Positions 16,843-25,423 of a stretch of 64,000 bases of DNA are shown here, piece after piece. Position numbers and translations under genes: made by a program. The notes under the pieces are model-generated. The model saw only the letters and a program-made list of their open reading frames with translations, was not told the DNA's origin and did no database searches. Position 1 is the stretch's first letter, and every line of letters starts with the position of its first letter. Source of the stretch: Streptomyces sp. NBC_00287 (GTDB lineage: Bacteria > Actinomycetota > Actinomycetes > Streptomycetales > Streptomycetaceae). The stretch is taken from assembly GCF_036173105.1 (NCBI RefSeq), contig NZ_CP108053.1:5766001-5830000 (forward strand). Reading direction: 5' to 3'.

Positions 16843-17832
16843 TTGACTCTGCCAGCAGCCCTGCCCGGTGCCGCTCTGCGCATGCTGCGCACGGCGGCCG
16901 GACGGCGTGCGCTGTATCTGGCGCTGCTGGTGGGCGGGTTGTTCGCGCTGGGGCTCCTCGGTGGGCAGCAGGCGCAGGCGGCGGAGGATGCGCCGACGGC
17001 GCTGTCGGTCGAGTCGGTCGAGTCGGTCGAGTCGGTCGAGTCGGTCGAGGTGCACACGCCGATTGAGCGGGTGGCCGAGGCGGTGGTTCAGGAACAGCCC
17101 GTCGAGGAACCGCCCCTTCAGGAACAGTCCGTTCAGGAACCGCCCGTCCAGGAACCCCAGGTTCAAGAGCCCACGCTTCCGAAGCAGCCGTCGCTTCCCG
17201 CAGCCGCCGATGCCGTCGGCGCCGTCGGTGAGCGTGTCGTGCGGCCGGTCGGTGAGGTGGTCGGGACGGTGACCGACGGGCTGGACGACGTACGGGGCAA
17301 GATGCCGCCGCTGTCGTCGTTGCCCGCCCTGCCGGAACTGCCCACTGTGCCGGAGCTGCCCCAGTCGCCCGAGCAGCCGGGCCTGCCTCTGCTCCCCGGC
17401 TTGCCGGAACTCCCGGTACTGCCGGGGCAGACGCTGCCCGCACCAGCCGTCACGGCACCGGAGCCGGGGCCGGTGATGACCTCGCCGGGTCGCGAGGAGG
17501 ACTCCGAGGGTCCGTCCAAGAAGGCCGCGGCGCACGGTCCGCGAGGCATCACCTCGTACGACACCACCGTGCCCCGCTCCTCCACGCACCCCCACCGCCA
17601 CCATGCCGACTCCGTCCGGCCCGCGCCCGCGCGGCACGCGCCCGGTGGTGATCCGGGCGGTGCGTTGGACCACCACGCGACGGTCGACAACGGCACCCCC
17701 AGGCACGGCGACGCCCATGCCGTCGCCCTGAACCACCGGGCCCCGCTGCGCCTTGTGCCCGGTGCCGCCGCGCGCGTCAGTGCGGACGAGACCCGGGACG
17801 CGTACCGGGACATTCCCGTATCCCCCGCCTAG
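16843..17832 (+). CDS. Pro/Glu-rich repeat protein with one N-terminal transmembrane or signal helix
   Basis: Unrecognised family. A hydrophobic stretch ALYLALLVGGLFALGLLGG ending in QQAQAAED acts as signal or anchor. It is followed by four tandem ValGluSer units, several PxQEP five-residue repeats, then Leu/Pro-rich LPELP repeats and a His/Pro-rich C-terminus. The whole exported part is predicted to be disordered, as expected for a wall-spanning or surface protein. The start is uncertain: TTG 16843 is taken because GGGAGGA lies 11 bp upstream; ATG 16882 (no ribosome site) and ATG 16744 are alternatives. It precedes the 11-residue-repeat protein by 227 bp on the same strand. Confidence 0.65.
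   Translation: MTLPAALPGAALRMLRTAAGRRALYLALLVGGLFALGLLGGQQAQAAEDAPTALSVESVESVESVESVEVHTPIERVAEAVVQEQPVEEPPLQEQSVQEPPVQEPQVQEPTLPKQPSLPAAADAVGAVGERVVRPVGEVVGTVTDGLDDVRGKMPPLSSLPALPELPTVPELPQSPEQPGLPLLPGLPELPVLPGQTLPAPAVTAPEPGPVMTSPGREEDSEGPSKKAAAHGPRGITSYDTTVPRSSTHPHRHHADSVRPAPARHAPGGDPGGALDHHATVDNGTPRHGDAHAVALNHRAPLRLVPGAAARVSADETRDAYRDIPVSPA
17005..17049 (+). repeat. Five tandem copies of a 9-bp unit inside a coding region
   Basis: TCGGTCGAG is repeated five times without change at 17005-17049, encoding the ValGluSer triplets. The exact identity at DNA level suggests recent slippage and possible length variation between strains. Confidence 0.9.
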
Positions 17833-18001
17833 AGCAGGCCTTTCCCGCGCAGTAGACCTGCCGCGCGGGGGCGGAACAGGTCTGCCCGCCCGTCCGGACC
17901 CCCTTTCCGAACTCCCGGACGGAAGCGCCGTAGTTGTCGAACCGGCGCCGGAATGTCCCCCAAGTCCCGTCGCAGGAGGCCCAGGCCGAGGCCGCGCCTC
18001 C

Positions 18002-18028
18002 GCATCCGGTGCATCTGATGCATCCGAT
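18002..18028 (+). repeat. Three tandem 9-bp repeats upstream of the 11-residue-repeat gene
   Basis: GCATCCGGT, GCATCTGAT and GCATCCGAT follow each other at 18002-18028, about 30 bp before the start codon. The central part TGCATC-T-GATGCA is also palindromic, so it may be an operator. No known regulator matches. Confidence 0.5.
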
Positions 18029-18059
18029 GTCTCGGAATCCTTAAGGATCTGACGCACGC

Positions 18060-19961
18060 ATGAACAAGAACATCCGCCGTTCCATCGTCATAGCCGCCGG
18101 TGTCACCGGCGCGTGGGCGCTCGGCTCCACCGCGGCCAACGCGTCCGAGCTTCCCTCCTCCACCCTGTCCGTGCCGGACGCCACCGCCGACCCGGTCGGT
18201 GACACCGTCGGAGATGTCGTCTCCGGTGTGCAGGACACCGTCGCCGGTGTGACGGAAGACGTCACCGAGGGCGTGACCGAGACGGTCGCCGACGCCTCGA
18301 AGCAGACGGCGCCCGTCGAGACGACCGCGAAGAAGACCACCAAGTCCGCCAAGCTCAAGGGCGGCGCCGCGCAGCTCACCGAGGGCGTGAAGGCGGCCCG
18401 TGCCACGCAGGCCGCGCAGCAGACGGCCGAGGAGGCGACGGTCACCGCCGAGTCCACCGCCCGTGCGACCGTGGCGGCCGGGGCGAGCCTTCCGCAGAAC
18501 GCTCCCGAAATCCCCGACGCGCCCACCACGCCGGACCCCTCCGACGCCGTCGACTACCTCTTCGGCCCCCTCGCCGCCTTCGCCCCCGAGCTGGAGCAGG
18601 CCCTCGCCGCCGCGCAGACCCGCATCCAGGGCACCCAGGCGGCGGCCCGCGCCCAGGCGCAGGGCGTGGAGGGCGTCGTACGGACGAAGGCGCAGCACAC
18701 CACGGCCGCCGCGGGCCGCACGGCAGGCGCCACGACCGGCGCCGCCCGGGCCGCGGTGACCGGAGCCCAGAGCCGCGCCGCCGGTGTCACCGCCACAGCC
18801 GGCGCCCAGGCCGACGCCGTCAGGACCGCCGCGGAGGCCGGCGTCTCGGCCGTCCCGAGCCATGTCACCGGCACGGTCGGCGGCGTCCAGCAGCAGGCCC
18901 TCGGCACCGTCAGCACCATCCCCGGCACCATCACCCCCATCGTCGAGGAGACCACCGCCGCGGCCGTCCCGCCCGTCGTCACGTCCGCCGTCGGCGGGGC
19001 CCTCCCCACAGCCGGTCACGCCGTCCACGGCGTCACCCCGGTCGCCGGGCAGGCCGTCGGCGGGATCGCGCCCGCCGTCGCCCACGCGGTGCAGGGCGTG
19101 CAGCCGGTCGCCGGGCACGCGGTCGACGGCGTGCTGCCCGTCGCCGGGCAGGCGGTCGGCGGCGTCGGTTCGGCCGCCGGGAACGCCGTCGGCGGGGTCA
19201 CCCCGGTCGCCGGGCAGGCCGTCACCGGAGCCGCTACGGCCGTTGGGCACACGGTCGACGCCGCCACCGCGCTGGCGTACGGCGTCGTCGCCGACGGCCG
19301 GCTCATCGCGGACGGTGTCGTGCGGGACGTCCAGCCGGTCGCCACCGGCACCGTCCACGACGTGCACACCGCCGCCCACGGCACCGTCCTCGGGGTCCAG
19401 CCCGTCGCCCATGGCGCTGTCGCCGACGTGCACGGCGTGGCCGCCGGGGCTGTGGCGGACGTCCACCCCATCGCCACCGGCGTCCAGCCGGCCGTCGACG
19501 GCGCCCTCGCCGACGTACCCCCGTACGCCACCGGACTCGTCGGCCAGGTCGCCGCGGACGCGCAGGGTGCCGTGCTTCCGCCCGTCGCGCACAGCGCGGT
19601 GCACGGCGTCGTGCCCGTCGCCGGGCAGGCCGTGGCGGACGCGGGCGCGCTGGCGTACGGCGTCGCGGGCGATGTGCAGCCCCTCGCCCACGGCCTGGTC
19701 GGCGAGGTCGATCCCTTCGCCCACGCCGTCGCCGGTCATGTCGCCCAGCCCGTGGCGGACCTCGTCCAGCCGGTCACGCACGCCGCCGAGGCCGTGGCGT
19801 ACGGCGTCGCGGGTGACGTCCAGCCCTTCGCGTACGGCGTCACCGGTCATGTCGCGCCCGTCGCCGAGGACCTGGCCGCCACCCCCCTGGCCCACCACGC
19901 GGTCACCGGCGTCGAGGGCGTCGCCCAGTCCGTCGCCCCGGGCTACCTGCGCAGCATCTGA
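18060..19961 (+). CDS. Secreted protein built from 11-residue repeats
   Basis: 633 residues, not a recognised family. Residues 1-29 form a signal peptide ending AANASE. Residues 30-150 are low-complexity DTVxxVTEGV-type segments followed by a Lys/Ala-rich helical stretch. From about residue 320 to 620 the chain is a degenerate 11-residue repeat, PVAGxAVxGVx, with runs such as PVAGHAVDGVL, PVAGQAVGGVG and PVAHGAVADVH. There is no membrane anchor, sortase motif or enzymatic signature. Such hendecad or beta-strand periodicity occurs in surface-coating or LEA-like proteins, but the assignment is open. ATG 18060 is the natural start before the signal peptide. Strong hairpins follow the gene. Confidence 0.8.
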   Translation: MNKNIRRSIVIAAGVTGAWALGSTAANASELPSSTLSVPDATADPVGDTVGDVVSGVQDTVAGVTEDVTEGVTETVADASKQTAPVETTAKKTTKSAKLKGGAAQLTEGVKAARATQAAQQTAEEATVTAESTARATVAAGASLPQNAPEIPDAPTTPDPSDAVDYLFGPLAAFAPELEQALAAAQTRIQGTQAAARAQAQGVEGVVRTKAQHTTAAAGRTAGATTGAARAAVTGAQSRAAGVTATAGAQADAVRTAAEAGVSAVPSHVTGTVGGVQQQALGTVSTIPGTITPIVEETTAAAVPPVVTSAVGGALPTAGHAVHGVTPVAGQAVGGIAPAVAHAVQGVQPVAGHAVDGVLPVAGQAVGGVGSAAGNAVGGVTPVAGQAVTGAATAVGHTVDAATALAYGVVADGRLIADGVVRDVQPVATGTVHDVHTAAHGTVLGVQPVAHGAVADVHGVAAGAVADVHPIATGVQPAVDGALADVPPYATGLVGQVAADAQGAVLPPVAHSAVHGVVPVAGQAVADAGALAYGVAGDVQPLAHGLVGEVDPFAHAVAGHVAQPVADLVQPVTHAAEAVAYGVAGDVQPFAYGVTGHVAPVAEDLAATPLAHHAVTGVEGVAQSVAPGYLRSI

Positions 19962-20037
19962 ATCCCGACTCCGTGAGGCGACAGGACCCGGACGGCCGAA
20001 AGCCGTCGGACCGTCCGGCCGAGACCTCACGGACGGC

Positions 20038-20071
20038 CCGGGCGGTCCCCATTGGGGTGGGGACCGCCCGG
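20038..20071 (+). terminator. Hairpin terminator after the 11-residue-repeat gene
   Basis: CCGGGCGGTCCCC (20038-20050) pairs perfectly with GGGGACCGCCCGG (20059-20071) around an 8-nt loop. It lies 77 bp after the stop codon and is followed by a second hairpin. Confidence 0.75.
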
Positions 20072-20120
20072 CCGAAGCCCCCGGGGGCGGATCGATTCGT
20101 GCCCCTTCGGGCTGTTCAAG

Positions 20121-20156
20121 GGGCCTCACCGGGTCAACCCCAGCCCGGTGAGGCCC
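20121..20156. terminator. Second perfect 13-bp hairpin
   Basis: GGGCCTCACCGGG (20121-20133) pairs with CCCGGTGAGGCCC (20144-20156) around 10 nt, followed by TTCACTTC. Together with the hairpin at 20038-20071 it forms a tandem terminator that insulates the repeat-protein gene from sucCD. Confidence 0.75.
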
Positions 20157-20230
20157 TTCACTTCAGGCACCCCGTGCCAGTGAGCGCGGCATCATGTGAC
20201 AGGTATCACCGCTCAGGTGTGACCCCTGAT

Positions 20231-20260
20231 TTAGAAGCCCCCGTCCAGCGGCGATAACCT
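20231..20260 (+). promoter_or_regulatory. Candidate vegetative promoter of sucCD
   Basis: TTAGAA (20231-20236), an 18-bp spacer and TAACCT (20255-20260) resemble an HrdB promoter. The predicted leader is about 120 bp. Nothing else was recognised between the terminators and sucC. Confidence 0.4.
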
Positions 20261-20388
20261 GCGAGACGGACATGCCGCGCGCTCGGACACCGTGTGCGCC
20301 TCCCTTGTGACAGCGGACGTCACGTTGCCCTTCGCGGCACGCCCACGCATCCATCGAACCGCGAGATCACTGATAGGGACGGAAGCGC

Positions 20389-21570
20389 GTGGACCTGTTC
20401 GAGTACCAGGCGAGGGACCTCTTCGCCAAGCACGATGTACCGGTGCTGGCCGGTGAAGTCATCGACACGCCTGAGGCGGCCCGCGCAGCCACTGAGCGTC
20501 TCGGTGGCAAGTCCGTCGTCAAGGCCCAGGTGAAGGTCGGCGGCCGTGGCAAGGCCGGTGGCGTGAAGCTCGCCGCCACCCCGGACGAGGCCGTCGCCCG
20601 CGCGACGGACATCCTCGGCATGGACATCAAGGGCCACACGGTCCACAAGGTGATGATCGCCGAGACGGCCCCGGAGATTCTGGAGGAGTACTACGTCTCC
20701 TTCCTGCTGGACCGTGCCAACCGCACCTTCCTCTCCATTGCCTCCGTCGAGGGCGGCATGGAGATCGAGGAGGTGGCGGCCACCCGTCCGGAGGCCGTCG
20801 CCAAGACGCCGATCGACGCGATCGACGGTGTGACCGAGGAGAAGGCACGCGAGATCGTCGCGGCCGCGAAGTTCCCGGCCGAGGTCGCCGACAAGGTCGT
20901 GAACGTCCTCGTCACGCTGTGGGACACCTTCATCAAGGAGGACGCCCTCCTGGTCGAGGTGAACCCGCTGGCAAAGGTCGCCTCCGGCGAGGTCATCGCC
21001 CTGGACGGCAAGGTGTCGCTCGACGACAACGCCGAGTTCCGTCACCCCGACTTCGAGGAGCTCCACGACAAGGCCGCGGCCAACCCGCTCGAGGCCGCCG
21101 CCAAGGAGAAGAACCTCAACTACGTCAAGCTCGACGGCGAGGTCGGCATCATCGGCAACGGCGCGGGTCTGGTCATGTCGACCCTGGACGTCGTCGCGTA
21201 CGCCGGTGAGGCGCACGGCAACGTCAAGCCGGCCAACTTCCTGGACATCGGCGGTGGCGCCTCCGCCCAGGTCATGGCCAACGGTCTGGAGATCATCCTC
21301 GGCGACCCGGACGTCAAGTCCGTCTTCGTCAACGTCTTCGGTGGCATCACCGCCTGTGACGAGGTCGCCAACGGCATCGTCCAGGCCCTGAAGCTCCTCG
21401 AGGACCGCGGCGAGAACGTCACCAAGCCGCTCGTCGTCCGCCTCGACGGCAACAACGCCGAGCTCGGCCGGCAGATCCTCACCGACGCCAACCACCCGCT
21501 GGTTCAGCGCGTCGACACCATGGACGGCGCGGCCGACAAGGCCGCCGAGCTGGCCCACGCCGCCAAGTAA
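20389..21570 (+). CDS. sucC: Succinate--CoA ligase (ADP-forming) subunit beta
   Basis: 393 residues, normal family length. The N-terminal ATP-grasp starts MDLFEYQARDLFAKHDVPV and contains KAQVKVGGRGKAGGVK (about 44-59) for nucleotide binding. The C-terminal ligase-CoA domain contains GNGAGLVMSTLD and DIGGGA. With SucD it forms the heterotetramer that converts succinyl-CoA, ADP and phosphate to succinate, CoA and ATP in the TCA cycle. The GTG start at 20389 is preceded by GGGACGGAAG. sucD follows after 27 bp in the same operon. Confidence 0.98.
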   Translation: MDLFEYQARDLFAKHDVPVLAGEVIDTPEAARAATERLGGKSVVKAQVKVGGRGKAGGVKLAATPDEAVARATDILGMDIKGHTVHKVMIAETAPEILEEYYVSFLLDRANRTFLSIASVEGGMEIEEVAATRPEAVAKTPIDAIDGVTEEKAREIVAAAKFPAEVADKVVNVLVTLWDTFIKEDALLVEVNPLAKVASGEVIALDGKVSLDDNAEFRHPDFEELHDKAAANPLEAAAKEKNLNYVKLDGEVGIIGNGAGLVMSTLDVVAYAGEAHGNVKPANFLDIGGGASAQVMANGLEIILGDPDVKSVFVNVFGGITACDEVANGIVQALKLLEDRGENVTKPLVVRLDGNNAELGRQILTDANHPLVQRVDTMDGAADKAAELAHAAK

Positions 21571-21597
21571 GCACTCAGGACGAGGACAGAACACACC

Positions 21598-22482
21598 ATG
21601 GCTATCTGGCTCAACAAGGACAGCAAGGTCATCGTCCAGGGCATGACCGGCGCCACGGGCATGAAGCACACCAAGCTCATGCTCGGTGACGGCACCGAGG
21701 TCGTGGGCGGCGTGAACCCGCGCAAGGCGGGCACCTCCGTGGACTTCGACGGCACCGAGGTACCGGTCTTCGGCACCGTCAAGGAGGCCATCGAGGCCAC
21801 CGGCGCCAACGTCTCCGTCATCTTCGTGCCGGAGAAGTTCACCAAGGACGCGGTCGTCGAGGCCATCGACGCCGAGATCCCGCTGGCCGTCGTGATCACC
21901 GAGGGCATCGCCGTGCACGACTCGGCGTCGTTCTGGGCGTACGCCGGCAAGAAGGGCAACAAGACCCGGATCATCGGCCCGAACTGCCCCGGCATCATCA
22001 CCCCGGGTCAGTCGAACGTCGGCATCATCCCGGGCGACATCACCAAGCCGGGCCGTATCGGTCTGGTCTCGAAGTCCGGCACGCTGACGTACCAGATGAT
22101 GTACGAGCTGCGTGACATCGGCTTCTCGACCGCCGTCGGCATCGGTGGTGACCCGATCATCGGCACCACGCACATCGACGCGCTCGCCGCGTTCGAGGCC
22201 GACCCCGACACCGACCTGATCGTCATGATCGGTGAGATCGGTGGCGACGCCGAGGAGCGGGCCGCGGACTTCATCGCGAAGAACGTGACCAAGCCGGTCG
22301 TCGGCTATGTCGCGGGCTTCACCGCGCCCGAGGGCAAGACCATGGGCCACGCCGGCGCCATCGTCTCCGGCTCCTCCGGCACGGCCCAGGCGAAGAAGGA
22401 GGCCCTCGAGGCCGCCGGCGTCAAGGTCGGCAAGACGCCGACCGAGACGGCGAAGCTGGCGCGCGAGATCCTCGCCGGCTGA
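21598..22482 (+). CDS. sucD: Succinate--CoA ligase subunit alpha
   Basis: 294 residues. A Rossmann CoA-binding domain (MAIWLNKDSKVIVQGMTGATG at the start) is followed by the ligase domain. The phosphohistidine is in GHAGAIVSGSSG near residue 246, and the GPNCPGIITP motif binds CoA. It is the catalytic partner of SucC in the TCA cycle. ATG 21598 follows the sucC stop by 27 bp with GAGGAC as ribosome site. A textbook terminator at 22495-22544 ends the operon. Confidence 0.98.
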   Translation: MAIWLNKDSKVIVQGMTGATGMKHTKLMLGDGTEVVGGVNPRKAGTSVDFDGTEVPVFGTVKEAIEATGANVSVIFVPEKFTKDAVVEAIDAEIPLAVVITEGIAVHDSASFWAYAGKKGNKTRIIGPNCPGIITPGQSNVGIIPGDITKPGRIGLVSKSGTLTYQMMYELRDIGFSTAVGIGGDPIIGTTHIDALAAFEADPDTDLIVMIGEIGGDAEERAADFIAKNVTKPVVGYVAGFTAPEGKTMGHAGAIVSGSSGTAQAKKEALEAAGVKVGKTPTETAKLAREILAG

Positions 22483-22494
22483 CCTTCACAGCTG

Positions 22495-22544
22495 AACGTC
22501 GGTGGGCCCGTTCCCCTTGCTGGGGGCGGGCCCACCGACGTTTT
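22495..22544 (+). terminator. Intrinsic terminator of sucCD
   Basis: AACGTCGGTGGGCCCG (22495-22510) pairs perfectly with CGGGCCCACCGACGTT (22527-22542) and runs into TTTT (22541-22544). It also lies 3' of the convergent HTH gene and could serve both strands. Confidence 0.92.
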
Positions 22545-22550
22545 CGCTCC

Positions 22551-23681
22551 TCATCCGGGCTGCGGCATCAGCCGCTCCGGCCCGCTCACCGTCTCCTCCC
22601 GCAGCTTTGCCCGGAGTTCCTGTTCCGCCTCCGACAAGGGGCCCGGGGCCACCTTCGGGGGCACTCCCTGGATGGTGGCGCCCGGGGCGATGGGGGGCTC
22701 GTACTGTCTCGGGGCCGTGCGCAGGGTCAGGGCCGTCGTGCCGATGAGGGCGACCGTGAAGGCGATGGCGGCGCGGGTCCAGAAGCTGGCTCGGCGTTCG
22801 CTGCCGGTGCGTACCGTCGGTGGCTTGGCGGCGCGCAGACGTTCCGCCGCGGCCACCTCGGCCAGGCGGCGGTGGAGTTCGGCCGGTTCGGCCAGCTCCG
22901 GCAGCCGCGCGGCCACGGCCTCGCGCGCGTGCAGCAGCCGGTTCGCCGCGGCGGGCGTGCTCGCCTCCGTCTCCGCCGCCGTGTCCGGGAGATCGAGGCC
23001 CACCCCGTCGTAGAGCAGCAGTGTGCGGCGGTACGGCGGTGGCAGGGTGAGGAGTACGTCCATCAGCGCGCGGTCGGAGGGGTTGGCGGGCGGTGGTTCG
23101 GGGTGCCGGTAGCGGGGCCGGAGGCGATGCCAGGGGGAGAGGGCGTACTCGTACGCCGAGGCCCGCACCCAGCCCGCCGGGTCCCGGTCGACGGCCACCT
23201 CCGGCCAACGCTGCCAGGCGAGTTGGAAGGCCCGCTCGACCGACTCCCGCGCCAGCTCGCGCCGCCCGGTGAGCAGATAGGCCTGCCGTACGAGGGAGGG
23301 CGCGCAGAACGCGTAGAGCGCGTCGAAGGCCTGAGCGGGCGTCAGGGGTGAGCCTTCCGACGCGGGGCGGCCCGGGCTCAGCTCCGGCGGATCCGTTCGT
23401 ACGGGGGTCTCGGCGGCGTCGGTGTCCTGCCGGCGTGCGGTCACCTCGGCCTCGGCCAGGGCCTCTTGCGCGACCGGCGGCTTGGTCAGCTCGCCTAGCA
23501 GTCGCGCGTACGCCTCCCGTTTCCGGCCGCGCGGAGTCGTACGGCCGGTCTCCCACGCGCGCACGGTCTCACGGGTCACGCCCACCCGCGCCGCGACCTG
23601 AGCCTGCGTCAACGACTGGGACTCACGCAGGCGTCGGCGTTCCTTGGGCGGGGGCAGCGGGGTTGCAGGGCTCTGCGTCAC
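22551..23681 (-). CDS. HTH protein fused to a sigma-70-like module, membrane anchored
   Basis: 376 residues in three parts. Residues 14-66 are a Cro/C1-type HTH (SLTQAQVAARVGVTRETVRAWETG). Residues 115-260 resemble ECF sigma regions 2 and 4: FDALYAFCAPSLVRQAYLLTG, RESVERAFQLAWQRWPEV, then TLPPPYRRTLLLYDGVGLDLPDTAAETEAS. A single transmembrane helix (about 305-325) precedes a 50-residue tail with GATIQGVPPKV. The GTG start at 23681 has GAAGGGG upstream. A conserved actinobacterial protein without a known target, it is divergent from the DUF6350 gene and convergent with sucCD. It may act as a membrane-tethered regulator; sigma activity is doubtful without biochemical data. Confidence 0.8.
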   Translation of the reverse strand: MTQSPATPLPPPKERRRLRESQSLTQAQVAARVGVTRETVRAWETGRTTPRGRKREAYARLLGELTKPPVAQEALAEAEVTARRQDTDAAETPVRTDPPELSPGRPASEGSPLTPAQAFDALYAFCAPSLVRQAYLLTGRRELARESVERAFQLAWQRWPEVAVDRDPAGWVRASAYEYALSPWHRLRPRYRHPEPPPANPSDRALMDVLLTLPPPYRRTLLLYDGVGLDLPDTAAETEASTPAAANRLLHAREAVAARLPELAEPAELHRRLAEVAAAERLRAAKPPTVRTGSERRASFWTRAAIAFTVALIGTTALTLRTAPRQYEPPIAPGATIQGVPPKVAPGPLSEAEQELRAKLREETVSGPERLMPQPG

Positions 23682-23691
23682 CGGGCGCCCC

Positions 23692-23701
23692 TTCGTACGA
23701 A
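23692..23701. promoter_or_regulatory. Palindrome in an AT-rich divergent promoter
   Basis: TTCGTACGAA is a perfect palindrome 11 bp upstream of the HTH gene start, next to the most AT-rich patch of the neighbourhood (about 23699-23722). It may be an autoregulatory site for the HTH protein. Confidence 0.4.
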
Positions 23702-23777
23702 AAAGTACATAAACATATATTGAGCGACACAGCGGGGGTTCGCCTGTTACGACGGGAAAGCGCGTGTCGTTGGGAGC

Positions 23778-25346
23778 ATGGCGGGCGTGATCCAGCTGAC
23801 CGTTCGTCGATCGCCGTTGTCGTCCCTGCTCAATCGGTTGCGTGACCGATCACCCGGACTGGCCGCGAGCCTCCTGGCTGGTGCGGTGGCCGCGGGTCTT
23901 GGGCTCGGGTCGTTCGCCGTGCTGGTGATGGTGCTGTGGATCAGTTCGCCGTATCCCGACAGTGGGCCCGGGGGTGCGCTGCATGTGGCGGCGGCGCTGT
24001 GGCTGCTGGCGCACGGGGCCGAACTGGTCCGCGTCGACACCCTGTCCGGCGTGCCCGCGCCGGTGGGTGTCACGCCGTTGCTGCTGCTCGCGTTGCCGCT
24101 GTGGCTGGTGCATCGGGCGGCGCGGGACGCGGTGGACGGGCCCGAGGTTTCGGGCCGTACGGCGTGGGTGGGCGTCGTCGTCGGCTACCTCGTGGTGGGG
24201 GCGGCAGCCTCGCTGTACGCGGCGGGTGGCGTGTTGCGGCCGGACTGGGTGTGGACGGGGTTGTGGGTGCCGTTGGTCGTGGTGGGTGCCGCCGGGGCGG
24301 GGGTGTGGGCGGCGTACGGGCGGCCCCGGGACGCGGTGGACGAGGTGCTGATCCTGATGCCGGCGGGGGTGCGGCGGCTGTTCGTCGGAGCTCAGGCGCG
24401 GGAGCGGCTGGATGCGGCGGCGCGGGCGGCGGGGGCGGGGGTGGCGGTGCTGCTCGGGGGTGGGGCGCTGTTGCTGGCGGTGTCGTTGGTGTGGCACGGC
24501 GGGGCGGCGCGGGCGTCGTTCCTTCAGCTCACGGAGGGGTTGTCGGGGCAGTTCGCGGTGCTGCTGCTGTGTCTGGTGTTGATGCCGAACGCGGCGGTGT
24601 GGGGGACGGCGTATTCCCTAGGGCCCGGGTTCTCGCTGGGCGCGGGGCATGTCGTGGGGCCGCTGTCCTCTTCGCCCGCCTCGCTGTTGCCGCCGTTTCC
24701 CTTGCTGGCGGCGGTGCCGGAGGCCGGGGCGGGGGCGCCGGTGAACTGGGCGGCGGGGGTGGTGCCGGTGGTGGCCGGGGTGACGGTGGGGTGGTTTGTG
24801 GGGCGGGCGGGGGGCGAGGGGCCGGTGTGGTCGCGGGGGCGGACCGCTGGGGTGGCCTTGGTGGCGGCGGTGCTGTGTGCGGTTGCCGTGGCGGGGTTGG
24901 GCGCGATGGCGGGTGGGGCGCTGGGGGTGGGGGCGCTTGCCGGGTTCGGGCCGGTGTGGTGGCAGGTGGGGGTGGCGGCGTTGGCTTGGGGTGTGGGGGT
25001 GGGGGTGCCTGTGGCGGTGGGGGTGCGGGGGTGGCGGTGCCGGGGGGTGGAGCCTGGGGTGCGGGTCGGAAGGCCGCGGGTGGGAGAGGCCGGGGAAGAG
25101 GGGGTGGCCGAGGAAGAGGGCGGCGTGGCCGGGCGGCGCTGGTTCTTGCGGCGGAAGGACTCTGGGGCGAGGTCGGGGGAGGGTGTCGAGAAGGCTGCGT
25201 ACAGCGAGGACGACGGGAGCTTTGAGCCGTACGACTTTCTGCCGGCCGAGCCGGTGCCCTGGCCGGGGGATGACGCGGCGCGGGAAGCCCGGTGGGCGGC
25301 GCTACGGGAGGCGTCGGGCCGGGGGGACGCCCCGGAGGCCCCATGA
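23778..25346 (+). CDS. DUF6350 / PerM-like polytopic membrane protein
   Basis: 522 residues with about ten hydrophobic helices between residues 30 and 420 (for example AASLLAGAVAAGLGLGSFAVLVMVL and LLLLALPLWLVH) and a charged cytosolic C-terminus. It matches the DUF6350 family; the mycobacterial member PerM (Rv0955) supports cell division under acid or beta-lactam stress. The Streptomyces role is inferred. ATG 23778 is used; GTG 23787, with GGGAG at better spacing, is an alternative. It sits upstream of purN on the same strand but is separated from it by a terminator hairpin and the reverse-oriented membrane gene. Confidence 0.85.
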   Translation: MAGVIQLTVRRSPLSSLLNRLRDRSPGLAASLLAGAVAAGLGLGSFAVLVMVLWISSPYPDSGPGGALHVAAALWLLAHGAELVRVDTLSGVPAPVGVTPLLLLALPLWLVHRAARDAVDGPEVSGRTAWVGVVVGYLVVGAAASLYAAGGVLRPDWVWTGLWVPLVVVGAAGAGVWAAYGRPRDAVDEVLILMPAGVRRLFVGAQARERLDAAARAAGAGVAVLLGGGALLLAVSLVWHGGAARASFLQLTEGLSGQFAVLLLCLVLMPNAAVWGTAYSLGPGFSLGAGHVVGPLSSSPASLLPPFPLLAAVPEAGAGAPVNWAAGVVPVVAGVTVGWFVGRAGGEGPVWSRGRTAGVALVAAVLCAVAVAGLGAMAGGALGVGALAGFGPVWWQVGVAALAWGVGVGVPVAVGVRGWRCRGVEPGVRVGRPRVGEAGEEGVAEEEGGVAGRRWFLRRKDSGARSGEGVEKAAYSEDDGSFEPYDFLPAEPVPWPGDDAAREARWAALREASGRGDAPEAP

Positions 25347-25379
25347 TTCCGCCCCCGCCGCCCCTACCCATTCCCATCC

Positions 25380-25399
25380 CTGGGGGCTGCCGCCCCCAG
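25380..25399 (+). terminator. Hairpin after the DUF6350 gene
   Basis: CTGGGGGC (25380-25387) pairs with GCCCCCAG (25392-25399) around a 4-nt loop, followed by ACCCCC. This hairpin type is common downstream of Streptomyces genes. Confidence 0.6.
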
Positions 25400-25423
25400 A
25401 CCCCCGCTGTCGGCCCTGAAGGG

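Noticed and set aside
17854..17883. AGACCTG/CAGGTCT inverted repeat as terminator of the Pro/Glu-rich protein gene
   Set aside because: Only 7 bp with a 16-nt loop and no T-run; too weak to call.
17829..20129. 766-residue Gly/Asp-rich repeat frame on the minus strand
   Set aside because: It is the reverse translation of the 11-residue repeats of the plus-strand secreted protein.
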